18,873 nt of DNA from Acidobacteriota bacterium (GTDB lineage: Bacteria > Acidobacteriota > Terriglobia > Acidiferrales > UBA7541). The position numbers and the translations under genes are program-made. The DNA lies in contig PKWH01000195.1 in the NCBI GenBank assembly GCA_003131985.1, positions 986 to 19,858 on the forward strand, in the 5' to 3' direction. Below the pieces are notes generated by a model that did no database searches, was not told where the DNA came from, and saw only the letters and a program-made list of their open reading frames with translations. Below, one piece after another: positions 1 to 6,446 of the stretch. Position 1 is the stretch's first letter; the number at the start of each line of letters is the position of its first letter.

Positions 1-711
1 TTCCTCGCGCTCTTCAGCGTGATAGCCCTTCACTACCCGGACGCCGCCCAGAGATTCCGTGAGCCTGCCGGTCACTTCGGCATTGATCTTGGGCCTCGCG
101 CGAAAGATAGGGCGAATCGTTTTGAACGCGCGGTTCAGGCCTAGCGCAAAGAGCAACAGAACCGCGAAGGCCACCGCGGTCATACTGACACTGATCCGGA
201 GCAGAATGATCAGCGCAAGCACAGCCGTCACAATCCCGCCGGCAAACTCGACCAGGCCGGTGCCGATAAGATTTCGCACGCCTTCGACGTCGCTCATGAT
301 GCGGGAGACCAGCACGCCGGTCTTGTTCGCGTCGTAGAACGACACAGGCAATCGCCCGACGTGCGCCTGAACCTTGATGCGAAGCTCGGTGATCATCCGC
401 TGTGAGGATTTCGAGAGGAGCTGCGTGAGCGCATAAGAAGTGAGACCTTGGACGATCGTCGCTGCGATGACGGCGATCACGATCGGCAATAAGAGGTTAG
501 TTTGTTTTTTGTTAATGACATCGTCCACCAGGTATTTGGTGGAAGCAGGCAGGATCAGCCCGGACGAGCGGTTGATAATCATTAACACAAACCCCAGCGC
601 GAGAATTCCCCGACGTGGTTTCAGAAGCGCCAGAACGTCGGGCAGCAGCTTCCAGTCGAATTTGGGCTTCGTTGATTTGCCGGCTGCGCCAGACTTATTT
701 TCAGTGGCCAT
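1..711 (-). CDS. ABC exporter, transmembrane half (MsbA/ABCB-like), partial at window edge
   Basis: Partial gene: 237 codons are visible from an ATG at 709-711, with no stop before the window edge. My translation gives a cytoplasmic N-terminus (MATENKSGAAGKSTKPKFDW), hydrophobic membrane helices, and the coupling-helix region of type I ABC exporters (FYDANKTGVLVSRIMSDVEG), ending at VVKGYHAEEREE, which is typical of the middle of the exporter membrane domain. The ATPase half would lie beyond base 1. Such proteins usually dimerise in the inner membrane and export lipids or hydrophobic compounds; the substrate cannot be read here. No Shine-Dalgarno is visible before the ATG. A TATTCT at 726-721 could be a -10 box placed very close to the start, but its -35 is weak. 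It is divergent from the gene at 874. The family call is firm; MsbA-like function is an inference. Confidence 0.88.
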   Translation of the reverse strand, partial: MATENKSGAAGKSTKPKFDWKLLPDVLALLKPRRGILALGFVLMIINRSSGLILPASTKYLVDDVINKKQTNLLLPIVIAVIAATIVQGLTSYALTQLLSKSSQRMITELRIKVQAHVGRLPVSFYDANKTGVLVSRIMSDVEGVRNLIGTGLVEFAGGIVTAVLALIILLRISVSMTAVAFAVLLLFALGLNRAFKTIRPIFRARPKINAEVTGRLTESLGGVRVVKGYHAEEREE

Positions 712-838
712 AGAATTTGGAGAATACTGAGCTAGTCGTTAGATGCTGAGCTTCACTGGAAGACTCTACCTTGGTCAGCCACCCGGTCAATAGAACACCG
801 TAAACTTCCGAGATAATTCGCCTGGCAAAAGCCGCCCG

Positions 839-873
839 TTGTCCGCAAGATTTGGTAGTGATAGACTTTTCGC
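839..873 (+). promoter_or_regulatory. Candidate sigma70-type promoter giving a leaderless mRNA
   Basis: TTGTCC at 839-844, a 17-nt spacer, and TAGACT at 862-867. The expected transcription start, about 7 nt after the -10 box, coincides with the A of the ATG at 874. There is no Shine-Dalgarno before that ATG. Each hexamer matches the consensus at 4 of 6 positions, so this is a prediction. Confidence 0.4.
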
Positions 874-1314
874 ATGCCAACGAAAAAGAAGGTCCGCAAG
901 AAGACGACTCCTAAGAAAAGAACTTCCAAGAAGAAAGCCTTAAAGAAGAAGGCACCGAGTAAGAAACCAGTTCGCAAGAAAAAGTCGATCCGCGCGGAGA
1001 GCTCAGTTCGCCGGAATACCGCTGGGCCGGCCGGCCGAACCAGCGAAGTGAATTCCGGCATGTTCCGCCAAGGCCGCCGAGGTCTGGGGCCCAATGCCGG
1101 CGGACAATCGGGTGATATTCAAGCCTTGCCACGAGATGAAGACGTAGATTCGGAAAGCGTGGAAGAGCTCGCCGAGGAAGGCCAGGCCTTTGAAGCTGAA
1201 GTCGTGAGCGGCGTTGAGAATGCGCCGGACGCCGATCAAGGCGAAGTTAGGACCCATGAAGTTCCCGAGGACGACGTTCCTGACGAATATCGTGGGAAGC
1301 GAGATAACGACTAA
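874..1314 (+). CDS. Lys-rich histone H1-like N-terminus fused to an acidic tail, unknown function
   Basis: The protein has 146 residues of strongly segregated charge. Residues 1-37 hold 18 Lys and 3 Arg with no acidic residue, in KKK/KKxxPKK blocks like bacterial histone H1-like proteins (AlgP/Hc1 type). The middle (about 44-87) is Gly/Arg-rich and low in complexity. Residues 88-146 hold 23 Asp/Glu against only 4 basic residues. The basic end could bind DNA or RNA, while the acidic end could shield it or bind a partner. The whole protein is probably disordered. It stands alone, divergent from the ABC exporter, with its own promoter-like sequence directly before the ATG. The antisense frames in this interval look like shadows of the Lys codons. 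I am confident it is a gene, but a role in nucleoid binding is only inferred. Confidence 0.75.
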   Translation: MPTKKKVRKKTTPKKRTSKKKALKKKAPSKKPVRKKKSIRAESSVRRNTAGPAGRTSEVNSGMFRQGRRGLGPNAGGQSGDIQALPRDEDVDSESVEELAEEGQAFEAEVVSGVENAPDADQGEVRTHEVPEDDVPDEYRGKRDND

Positions 1315-1489
1315 CATTCCGTGCTGCGCGCCGAAGTCCAAGCTTTCTATATCGATTCCCTACCAAGCTTAGGCGTGGTCGCTGAGCGCGCGGAATACGG
1401 CAGCGCTATTGGTCCGCATTCCGATCCCAAGATATGTCGATGAAGGAGGAAGCGATCGCGCGCCGACAGCATTTGGTAGAGACCGCGGC

Positions 1490-2002
1490 TTAATCTGCCG
1501 CAGCCCCAGCCGTCACGGCATTGCTTTCGACTTCCGCGCTCGACGTGGCCTGTTTGCCGCGTTCGATCTCTATGCGGCCCTTGAAAAAAGCTCCGTCCTC
1601 GATGCTGATGCGCGCGGTAATTACGTCACCGGTCACCGAACCGTCTTTCTTGATCTCAACCCGGTCGCTGGCACGCACATTGCCGTGGATTTTGCCATAG
1701 ACAACCACCTCGCGCGCGGCCACTTCCGAACTCAAGTGCCCAGTGCGCCCGACTGTGAGTCGCTGGCCCTGAAGCGAAATCGGACCCTCAACTTTGCCGT
1801 CGACCTGCAAATCTTCCTCACCCGAGATCTTGCCCTTGACCTCGATGCTTTCGCCGAGGCATGCCACATTGCGTGCCGCCGGCGCGCTGGGCCGTGCAGA
1901 ATAACTCGTCGTCGCGGATGCGGCTTGCGATGACGGAGACGATGGCGATGAAGGTGCCGGAGAATAGCTTGGTGCTTCGCTTTGCGGCTGCTTTGTCCAC
2001 AT
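1490..2002 (-). CDS. Bactofilin (polymer-forming cytoskeletal protein)
   Basis: The product has 170 residues. The N-terminus (1-45) is a disordered Ser/Pro/Ala tail. Residues about 47-150 form the bactofilin (DUF583) beta-helix, shown by repeated short strands with Gly turns: LGESIEVKGKISGEEDLQVDGKVEG, then GKIHGNVRASDRVEIKKDGSVTGDV and GAFFKGRIEIERGK as further rungs. A short disordered tail closes it. Bactofilins polymerise without nucleotide into filaments, often at the membrane, and help place wall enzymes, pili or stalks. The ATG at 2002 follows AGGGAGGAAG with good spacing, which fixes the start. A perfect 19-bp palindrome (2038-2056) lies 36 nt upstream. The next gene upstream on this strand (STAS) ends 180 nt away, so bactofilin probably has its own promoter. 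Confidence 0.93.
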   Translation of the reverse strand: MWTKQPQSEAPSYSPAPSSPSSPSSQAASATTSYSARPSAPAARNVACLGESIEVKGKISGEEDLQVDGKVEGPISLQGQRLTVGRTGHLSSEVAAREVVVYGKIHGNVRASDRVEIKKDGSVTGDVITARISIEDGAFFKGRIEIERGKQATSSAEVESNAVTAGAAAD

Positions 2003-2037
2003 AAATTCTTCCTCCCTCGATTACGATGCAACATGGG

Positions 2038-2056
2038 ATCGGTCCTGAGGACCGAT
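2038..2056. promoter_or_regulatory. Perfect 19-bp palindrome upstream of the bactofilin gene (candidate operator)
   Basis: ATCGGTCCT (2038-2046), one central base (2047), AGGACCGAT (2048-2056). The arms are perfectly complementary over 9 bp, and the site lies 36 nt before the bactofilin ATG. With no loop and no T-run on either side it looks like a protein-binding site, not a terminator. The protein that binds it is unknown. Confidence 0.5.
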
Positions 2057-2182
2057 GCAATTACACTGTAGGCGTGTCCAGCAAACCAAGGCAACGGCGA
2101 AAAGGTTCAGGTTTGTTCACTACGGAAACTGACCATCCGTACAGGTTGTTTGCTCACCGCAGGGATGTTGAAGGGGGCAGGG

Positions 2183-2527
2183 TTAAGAGGAAAAACTGTC
2201 GAGCGCGGTGCGCTCATCAGGGAAGTCCGTGAATATTCGGTGCAAGTTGGTCAAACGCAACACCTCAGACGCGCGCGGGTTCAGGTCCACGGCGCGCAGT
2301 TCGGCGCCGTTTCTCCTCGCGGTGTAAAGACTGCGAACAAGCTGGCCTATTCCTGAGCTGTCCAAGTAGGACACGTCGCGGAAGTTCAGCAATACCTTAG
2401 TGCGCCCTTCCCGGAAAATATCAACTAACAGCTCATGAACGGCTTCTCCTTCTACGTTCGTGAAATTCCCGCGCACATCCACAACCGTAACGTCTCCCAA
2501 CTGGCGCGTATTCGCACTGAAGTTCAA
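2183..2527 (-). CDS. STAS-domain anti-sigma factor antagonist (SpoIIAA-like)
   Basis: The 114-residue product is a single STAS domain. It has the hallmark loop LDSSGIGQLV around residues 56-65, whose Ser is the usual phosphorylation site, preceded by KVLLNFRDVSY. In the partner-switch mechanism the unphosphorylated form binds an anti-sigma kinase (SpoIIAB/RsbW type) and frees a sigma factor; phosphorylation turns it off. No kinase, phosphatase or sigma gene is nearby, so the partner is elsewhere. The start is a TTG at 2525-2527, chosen because GGGGAGG (2539-2533) sits 5 nt before it. The length is typical of a one-domain antagonist. The gene is flanked by same-strand bactofilin and PilZ genes with gaps of 180 and 126 nt, so co-transcription is possible but not shown. 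Confidence 0.9.
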   Translation of the reverse strand: MNFSANTRQLGDVTVVDVRGNFTNVEGEAVHELLVDIFREGRTKVLLNFRDVSYLDSSGIGQLVRSLYTARRNGAELRAVDLNPRASEVLRLTNLHRIFTDFPDERTALDSFSS

Positions 2528-2653
2528 ACAGGCCTCCCCAGGCTAGGCACCCACATTTTACCGCATGGTTGCCAAGAATCTGAAATAGGATATGGATGCG
2601 CGCGTGGGGTATATCGGCCCAAACCAAAAATTCGTGAACGGGAGTGAGTGTAA

Positions 2654-3016
2654 CTATCCGGAAAGTTCCTCTAACCAGGAGTCTAGTATCTTGAGTTGTT
2701 CGTTTGCTATGTTCACAAAAACGAGCCCCATTCCCATTCCGGATTGAACGTAGATAATTTTAGCCAGCGATTCGAAAACGCCTTGATCCCGCGAAATGCG
2801 CACTTCAAGGTTCGTTCCTTCTGGCAAGGCGATTAGAGTGTCTACGTAACAACCCTTGCGGCTGAGTTCGGAAATGCGCCCGGAAATCTTGGTATCGGAT
2901 TCGGGTTCTCGAAGAACGGCTACCGCAATGAGCGAAAAACGCGGGACCTCACGTCGATTAGGATACTGCCCGTCTCCACCGGCCGGATGCGATGGGGTGT
3001 CCGAAAAAAAGCCCAT
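2654..3016 (-). CDS. PilZ-domain protein, candidate c-di-GMP receptor
   Basis: The product has 120 residues. The PilZ signature is present: an Arg cluster (NRREVPRF, about residues 20-27) and a D/NxSxxG-like element in the form ELSRKGCYV about 27 residues later, where the usual D/N is replaced by E. Both elements normally wrap around c-di-GMP. The C-terminal beta strands end in EQLKILDSWLEEL, a typical closing helix. PilZ proteins act as stand-alone receptors or adaptors controlling motility, pili and polysaccharide. The ATG at 3016 follows GGGAGATGATCT, which supports the start. It is divergent from the XRE gene at 3316 across a 299-nt gap. A membrane diguanylate cyclase lies about 3.4 kb away. 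Because the second motif is not canonical, actual ligand binding is uncertain. Confidence 0.88.
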   Translation of the reverse strand: MGFFSDTPSHPAGGDGQYPNRREVPRFSLIAVAVLREPESDTKISGRISELSRKGCYVDTLIALPEGTNLEVRISRDQGVFESLAKIIYVQSGMGMGLVFVNIANEQLKILDSWLEELSG

Positions 3017-3315
3017 AGATCATCTCCCGTTAGTTCCAGATTGGCACATTCGCGAACGCACAACCAGGGTTGCGATATGATGTGACGCGTAAAATGTACC
3101 TCTACTTCCCGCAACTCGACTCGAAGGCGCTGTGGTCGACACGACTGGATTCTGCTTTGCATTGCAAGCAGGGTAAGGTGAATGGCAAACCCAGCCCAAC
3201 GCACGCGGGCTCCGAATTATCAAATGAGTTGATTCACTGGGCGGATAGCTTTAGGCTCATTGTCATAGCTCTAAATACCCGGCGGCCCGCGTAGCTAAAA
3301 CTCGAAAAAACATTT
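3017..3315. other. Divergent intergenic region between PilZ and XRE genes
   Basis: 299 nt without a convincing gene. Frames here are short and have no recognisable protein. The imperfect inverted repeat CTGCTT (3152-3157) / AAGCAG (3166-3171) is the only symmetric element I noticed and could be a regulator site. No clear sigma70 promoter for the XRE gene was found; TTGATT (3229-3234) is followed 17 nt later only by TAGGCT. Confidence 0.4.
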
Positions 3316-4134
3316 ATGAGGCTAATCGTGCAACCGGGAGATTATCTCAGAGACCTTCGAAATCGACTCGGCGTCACCACCCGGGAAGTGGAGGAGCTTA
3401 GCCGCAAAGTGGCCCAAGACCGGGGAAACGAAGAGTTTTCAATCTCAAACGCATGGCTGACCCAGCTCGAAAATAAGAATTCCGTTCCCAGCATCTACAA
3501 ACTGTTTAGTTTGAGCGTGATTTACCGCGCGAAATTCGTCGATCTCTTGAGCATATTCGGGGTGGAGCTCGATGACAGCGTGCGTTATCACTCCAGTTTG
3601 CCGCTGCAGAACACGCACTTAGCTTCCATCGAGGTAGCCGACCGGGATAGAGCCGTCCGTTTTCCAGTGCGCTTTGACCGCGGATTCCGTTTGGAGACAA
3701 CCAGCTTGATTTCCCGGATGGTCGAAGTGTGGGGAGAAGTTCCAATAGCGCTCATCGAAAAATTGGATGTGCGCAATTGCCAGTACGGGTTTATCGGCAT
3801 GGATGACCGTACGATGGATCCCCTGCTACGCCCCGGCTCATTCGTACAAATCGATAGCCATCGCAAGCGCATTGCGGCTACGGGATGGCGTACGGAGCTG
3901 GATCGGCCGATTTATTTCGTCGAACTGCGGGAAGGTTACGCGTGCTCCTGGTGCGAAATACGCGGGTCGAATCTGACTTTGATTCCGCATCCGCTCTCGG
4001 GTTGCGCCACCAGGCAATTTGCGCATCCCGGAGAAGCGGAGATTATCGGACAGGTAACAGCTGTGGCGATGCGTCTGGTCTCTGCCGGGAACGGTCATCC
4101 CGATGGGCCTCCCAAATTGCCAGCGCAATCCTGA
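3316..4134 (+). CDS. XRE-family regulator with a degenerate S24/LexA-like C-terminal domain
   Basis: The product has 272 residues. Residues about 7-83 form a helix-turn-helix of the Cro/CI/XRE type (GDYLRDLRNRLGVTTREVEEL, then ISNAWLTQLENKNSVPSIYKL). Residues about 155-250 follow the S24/LexA protease fold: DRTMDPLLRPGSFVQID, PIYFVELREG, NLTLIPHPLSG and EIIGQV. The nucleophile position of the usual GDSMxP motif is Thr166, and the position of the general-base Lys appears to be Ser211, so self-cleavage looks lost and the domain may only sense or dimerise. The ATG at 3316 has no Shine-Dalgarno; a GTG at 3328 is an alternative. The last 92 nt overlap the convergent gene ending at 4043. A link to the cassette on the opposite strand is possible but unproven. 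Confidence 0.85.
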   Translation: MRLIVQPGDYLRDLRNRLGVTTREVEELSRKVAQDRGNEEFSISNAWLTQLENKNSVPSIYKLFSLSVIYRAKFVDLLSIFGVELDDSVRYHSSLPLQNTHLASIEVADRDRAVRFPVRFDRGFRLETTSLISRMVEVWGEVPIALIEKLDVRNCQYGFIGMDDRTMDPLLRPGSFVQIDSHRKRIAATGWRTELDRPIYFVELREGYACSWCEIRGSNLTLIPHPLSGCATRQFAHPGEAEIIGQVTAVAMRLVSAGNGHPDGPPKLPAQS

Positions 4135-4525
4135 CGTTCCCGCACAGAAACTCTACAGCGAGCGGGTCGGTTGATGAGGGAACGGCCACGCGGTAAGGTT
4201 GAAGACTCTTCCAGGCTGCAATGAAGTCCCGCGGCGCGGCATGTGTGGATCGAATGTACGAGTCTATCTGGAGTACCAAATCCTCGATGGAAGAGCCTAA
4301 AAGCTGCCGATACGCCTCGCGATGACAGTTCGCTAGGGCTTCGCACGCCACTTCGTCCGAAAAGCGAGATGCCAGGCCGTCGTGGTAGTACAGACCGGTG
4401 TTGTAATCGCGCGTGGAACCCAAGTAGATCATGCGCTCCAACGGCGCAGCCATGTGCGAAAGCGTGCGGCGCCGAAGGTCATCGGCCGCCAATTCAACGT
4501 CTGTAAGGTTGATCGACAATTTCAC
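4043..4525 (-). CDS. Conserved-looking protein of unknown function, third gene of the 7-TM operon
   Basis: I do not recognise a named domain in this 160-residue protein. It looks soluble and mainly helical, with an Arg/Leu-rich N-terminus, a motif YLGSTRDYNTGLYYHDGLA (about residues 34-52), and amphipathic helices after it. There is no signal peptide or membrane segment. The start is a GTG at 4523-4525, preceded by GGAGA with a 7-nt spacer. The stop codon of the preceding gene is 15 nt upstream, so the two are probably co-transcribed. The 3' end overlaps the convergent XRE gene by 92 nt (4043-4134). The combination of a good ribosome site, operon spacing and protein-like composition supports a real gene; the function is unknown. 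Confidence 0.68.
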   Translation of the reverse strand: MKLSINLTDVELAADDLRRRTLSHMAAPLERMIYLGSTRDYNTGLYYHDGLASRFSDEVACEALANCHREAYRQLLGSSIEDLVLQIDSYIRSTHAAPRDFIAAWKSLQPYRVAVPSSTDPLAVEFLCGNVRIALAIWEAHRDDRSRQRPDASPQLLPVR

Positions 4526-4540
4526 GAAAATTCTCCACGT

Positions 4541-5119
4541 CTAGGCGCGATGACGTGCCGCGCCGCTCTCAAGCGGATCGACTCCCTTCACGCTTAGGAA
4601 CGCGAGGGAGTTCTCGGAGATCAAACAAACTCTGCCAGCCGCCGCGGCAGCAGTTCGTACCATTCCGGGAGCAGCATACGGTCCGCGCAGATAGAATGCG
4701 ATCTGAAGGAGGTGGCACGCCGTCAGGAGACCAGCGAAATTCAGCGCCAGGCGAATTTCCGTCGAAAAGCTCAGCCGCGCATGCAGACGTGCATGACCTC
4801 GATGAAAGCGCATCAATTCCAAAACCGCGGCGCGCACTCGGCGCACCCAGCCCAAAGCAATGTTCTTGCGATCCGTAAGGAAGAGAGCTTGAACGTCGGG
4901 AGGCGCCGACGAAAAAACGTATTCCAGATCCTCTCTTGCAAAGATTCTCTCCACCAAATCGTTCGGCAATAAGCCAAACTGCAACGAATCCAACGTCTGC
5001 TTGGCTTTCCGGAGCTGTTGCGCGCTGCCTTCTGCCGAAGGCTTCGCGCGACGGGCAAAGAAATAGAGCGACACGACGAGAACCAAGCCGACGAGCAATG
5101 AGAGGACGAGTTGAATCAT
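4541..5119 (-). CDS. Membrane-anchored protein of unknown function, second gene of the 7-TM operon
   Basis: The product has 192 residues. Residues 1-22 form a strong hydrophobic helix (MIQLVLSLLVGLVLVVSLYFF) followed by basic residues ARRAK, which predicts an N-terminal anchor with the rest in the cytoplasm. Residues about 33-105 are helical and charged (LRKAKQTLDSLQFGLLPNDLVERIF and following). A moderately hydrophobic stretch lies near residues 125-147. No known domain is recognised. Its ATG overlaps the stop of the upstream 7-TM gene (ATGA, 5119-5116), the classic arrangement for translational coupling, and the next gene follows after 15 nt. A membrane complex with the 7-TM protein is a reasonable inference. 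An antisense frame (4555-4878) and a longer minus frame (4569-5252) are shadows. Confidence 0.72.
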   Translation of the reverse strand: MIQLVLSLLVGLVLVVSLYFFARRAKPSAEGSAQQLRKAKQTLDSLQFGLLPNDLVERIFAREDLEYVFSSAPPDVQALFLTDRKNIALGWVRRVRAAVLELMRFHRGHARLHARLSFSTEIRLALNFAGLLTACHLLQIAFYLRGPYAAPGMVRTAAAAAGRVCLISENSLAFLSVKGVDPLESGAARHRA

Positions 5120-5880
5120 CGGTCGGGCGTCCTATCCAACTGTTCTTGTATTGAACCCAGAGCCTGCCGAGTGCGCCCAGCCAGCCGTCGATAGTCGACT
5201 TCCATTGGCTCGGGCGGCGAAGCCGGAGCCGGCTCGTAAGACCACAGCGCAACCATCCAGATCAATAGCGCCGCGGTATAGGAGAAGGGGCCGATGATCT
5301 TCCAGACCGGGCTAAACCAAATGCCGATGAATAGCCGCAGAGTCAGCGAAATGATGCTCGCGCCGACGTAAACTCCAAATCCCAAAATCAATCCCTTCAT
5401 GTTCTTGCCGATTTCAATGCGGTAGTAGCCCGTCAGGAAGACAATTGTCAGCAATGCAATTGCCTGTGCTATCCGCAAATTCCTCTCAAGCTCAGCGGGA
5501 TTGGCGACGGGCTTCCAATGGGGCAAGAAAGCCACATGTATGGCAAAAACCAGAAAGATCGCTCCAAACGTTACAATCGCGACCCACCGCGCAAAACGGT
5601 CAAGGCTGACGTGCCGGGCAAATACATGCCTGGATATCTCGACTATCACTCCGCAGCCGAGGGCTAGCGTGACGAACTGCAAACGCCAATAAAATAGAGC
5701 ATAAAGCGACCGCGTTGCCGTGTATGCGATCAGTAGAAACAGAGACGTGACCCATACCGTTAGGAGATACGTATAAAATATCGAATACTTCGCGAATGTT
5801 TTACACCGAATCGACCGGACCAAGATTACGACTTCTATCAGCAGGGCGGTGTACACGACGACTTGTGAAAGGATCTCCAT
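5116..5880 (-). CDS. Seven-helix integral membrane protein of unknown function
   Basis: The product has 254 residues. By hydrophobicity I count seven membrane helices, at about residues 4-24, 33-55, 62-84, 100-122, 137-158, 167-190 and 198-218. A 35-residue charged, Pro-rich cytoplasmic tail follows (EPAPASPPEPMEVDYRRL). There is no transporter or enzyme motif that I recognise, and the helix pattern resembles 7-TM receptor or scaffold proteins more than a pump. It heads a three-gene operon, its stop overlapping the start of the next gene by 4 nt. No Shine-Dalgarno precedes the ATG at 5880. TAGGAT (5899-5894) could be a -10 box giving a very short leader. The secreted-peptide gene and its hairpin lie 73 nt upstream on the same strand. 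The helix count is by eye. Confidence 0.8.
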   Translation of the reverse strand: MEILSQVVVYTALLIEVVILVRSIRCKTFAKYSIFYTYLLTVWVTSLFLLIAYTATRSLYALFYWRLQFVTLALGCGVIVEISRHVFARHVSLDRFARWVAIVTFGAIFLVFAIHVAFLPHWKPVANPAELERNLRIAQAIALLTIVFLTGYYRIEIGKNMKGLILGFGVYVGASIISLTLRLFIGIWFSPVWKIIGPFSYTAALLIWMVALWSYEPAPASPPEPMEVDYRRLAGRTRQALGSIQEQLDRTPDR

Positions 5881-5912
5881 TCGACTGAGCTAGATCCTAA
5901 CACAAAAGATTT

Positions 5913-5938
5913 GGAGGAGAAGCCGAAACTTCTCCTCC
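5913..5938 (-). terminator. Perfect 10-bp hairpin between the peptide gene and the 7-TM gene
   Basis: On the minus strand GGAGGAGAAG, a 6-nt loop TTTCGG, then CTTCTCCTCC, followed by AAATCTTTTGTG. It begins 14 nt after the stop of the small peptide gene. The stem is perfect, but the T-tract is interrupted, so it may be a weak terminator, an mRNA-stabilising or processing element, or an attenuator for the downstream operon. Its 3' arm is also complementary over 9 nt to the Shine-Dalgarno of the peptide gene. Confidence 0.55.
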
Positions 5939-5952
5939 AGCTAATTGAGACT

Positions 5953-6105
5953 TTAGGTACTCCTAAGTGGAAACGGCGGCGGCTCGGGCGTCGGCGATGC
6001 CCCATCAGGACTCCAACCTACCCGCGTGACGATTGAGGCATGTGAAGCTGGAACCGCTGAAAGCGCCATCACAAATAGGAACAGCCAAACGATCTTTTTC
6101 TTCAT
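5953..6105 (-). CDS. Small secreted peptide with N-terminal signal sequence (50 residues)
   Basis: This is a short gene, easily missed by length cut-offs. The ATG at 6105-6103 follows GGAGGAGAA (6118-6110) with ideal spacing, the strongest ribosome site in this part of the window. The product starts MKKKIVWLFLFVMALSAVPA and continues SHA: a basic end, a hydrophobic core and an AxA-like cleavage context (ASHA), typical of a Sec signal peptide. The predicted mature part is about 27 residues, starts SIVTRVGWSPDGASP, and is Pro-rich near the end. It has no Cys. A perfect hairpin follows 14 nt after the stop, and a 7-TM protein gene lies further downstream on the same strand. A secreted signal or small envelope peptide is plausible; I know no named family. 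Confidence 0.7.
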   Translation of the reverse strand: MKKKIVWLFLFVMALSAVPASHASIVTRVGWSPDGASPTPEPPPFPLRST

Positions 6106-6446
6106 GAAATTCTCCTCCGATGGATTGGTCTTGGGCTTTCTCGACCGCAGCCAAAGTAATCGAGGAGACCTCTTTTCAGAGCGCTGGCGGAAATTTGCTC
6201 AGGATACGAAGCACGGCGGATTTACAACGATGTTTCGATAAGGCCCTTGAGGCAAACGCTGGTGTGGATGCAATCGTTTTGCGGCGCTGGGACATTTTCG
6301 GCGCAAGCGGCCGGCTGGAAGTTTCTGGTCATGTAGGATTCGGGAAATTAACGGTTACCCAGATGGAAACGCGGTGGAACATACGCATGGAATTCCCATT
6401 CGGAACTCTGTTATTAGTCTATTCAGGCAATCACTTTCTAAATTAG
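6106..6446. other. Intergenic region upstream of the peptide gene and the GGDEF gene
   Basis: 341 nt between divergent genes. Apart from the Shine-Dalgarno of the peptide gene (6118-6110) I find no firm element. On the minus strand TTGTAA (6227-6222) and TATCCT (6206-6201) might be a promoter, but the spacer is only 15 nt. A 108-codon plus-strand frame (6120-6446) ends directly before the GGDEF ATG, but its sequence resembles no protein that I know. Confidence 0.4.

Noticed and set aside
753..1341. Minus-strand frames opposite the Lys-rich gene (753-1094, 911-1132, 1003-1341)
   Set aside because: Their Phe/Leu-rich or mixed translations are the antisense of Lys codons; they show no protein-like pattern and no ribosome site, while the plus-strand frame has coherent charge blocks.
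1409..1933. Plus-strand frame of 174 codons opposite bactofilin
   Set aside because: Antisense shadow; the minus strand has a full bactofilin domain with a Shine-Dalgarno.
6120..6446. Plus-strand 108-codon frame ending directly before the GGDEF start
   Set aside because: Its start overlaps the ribosome site of the peptide gene on the other strand, it has no Shine-Dalgarno, and I recognise nothing in it. It could be a leader, but the evidence is too thin.
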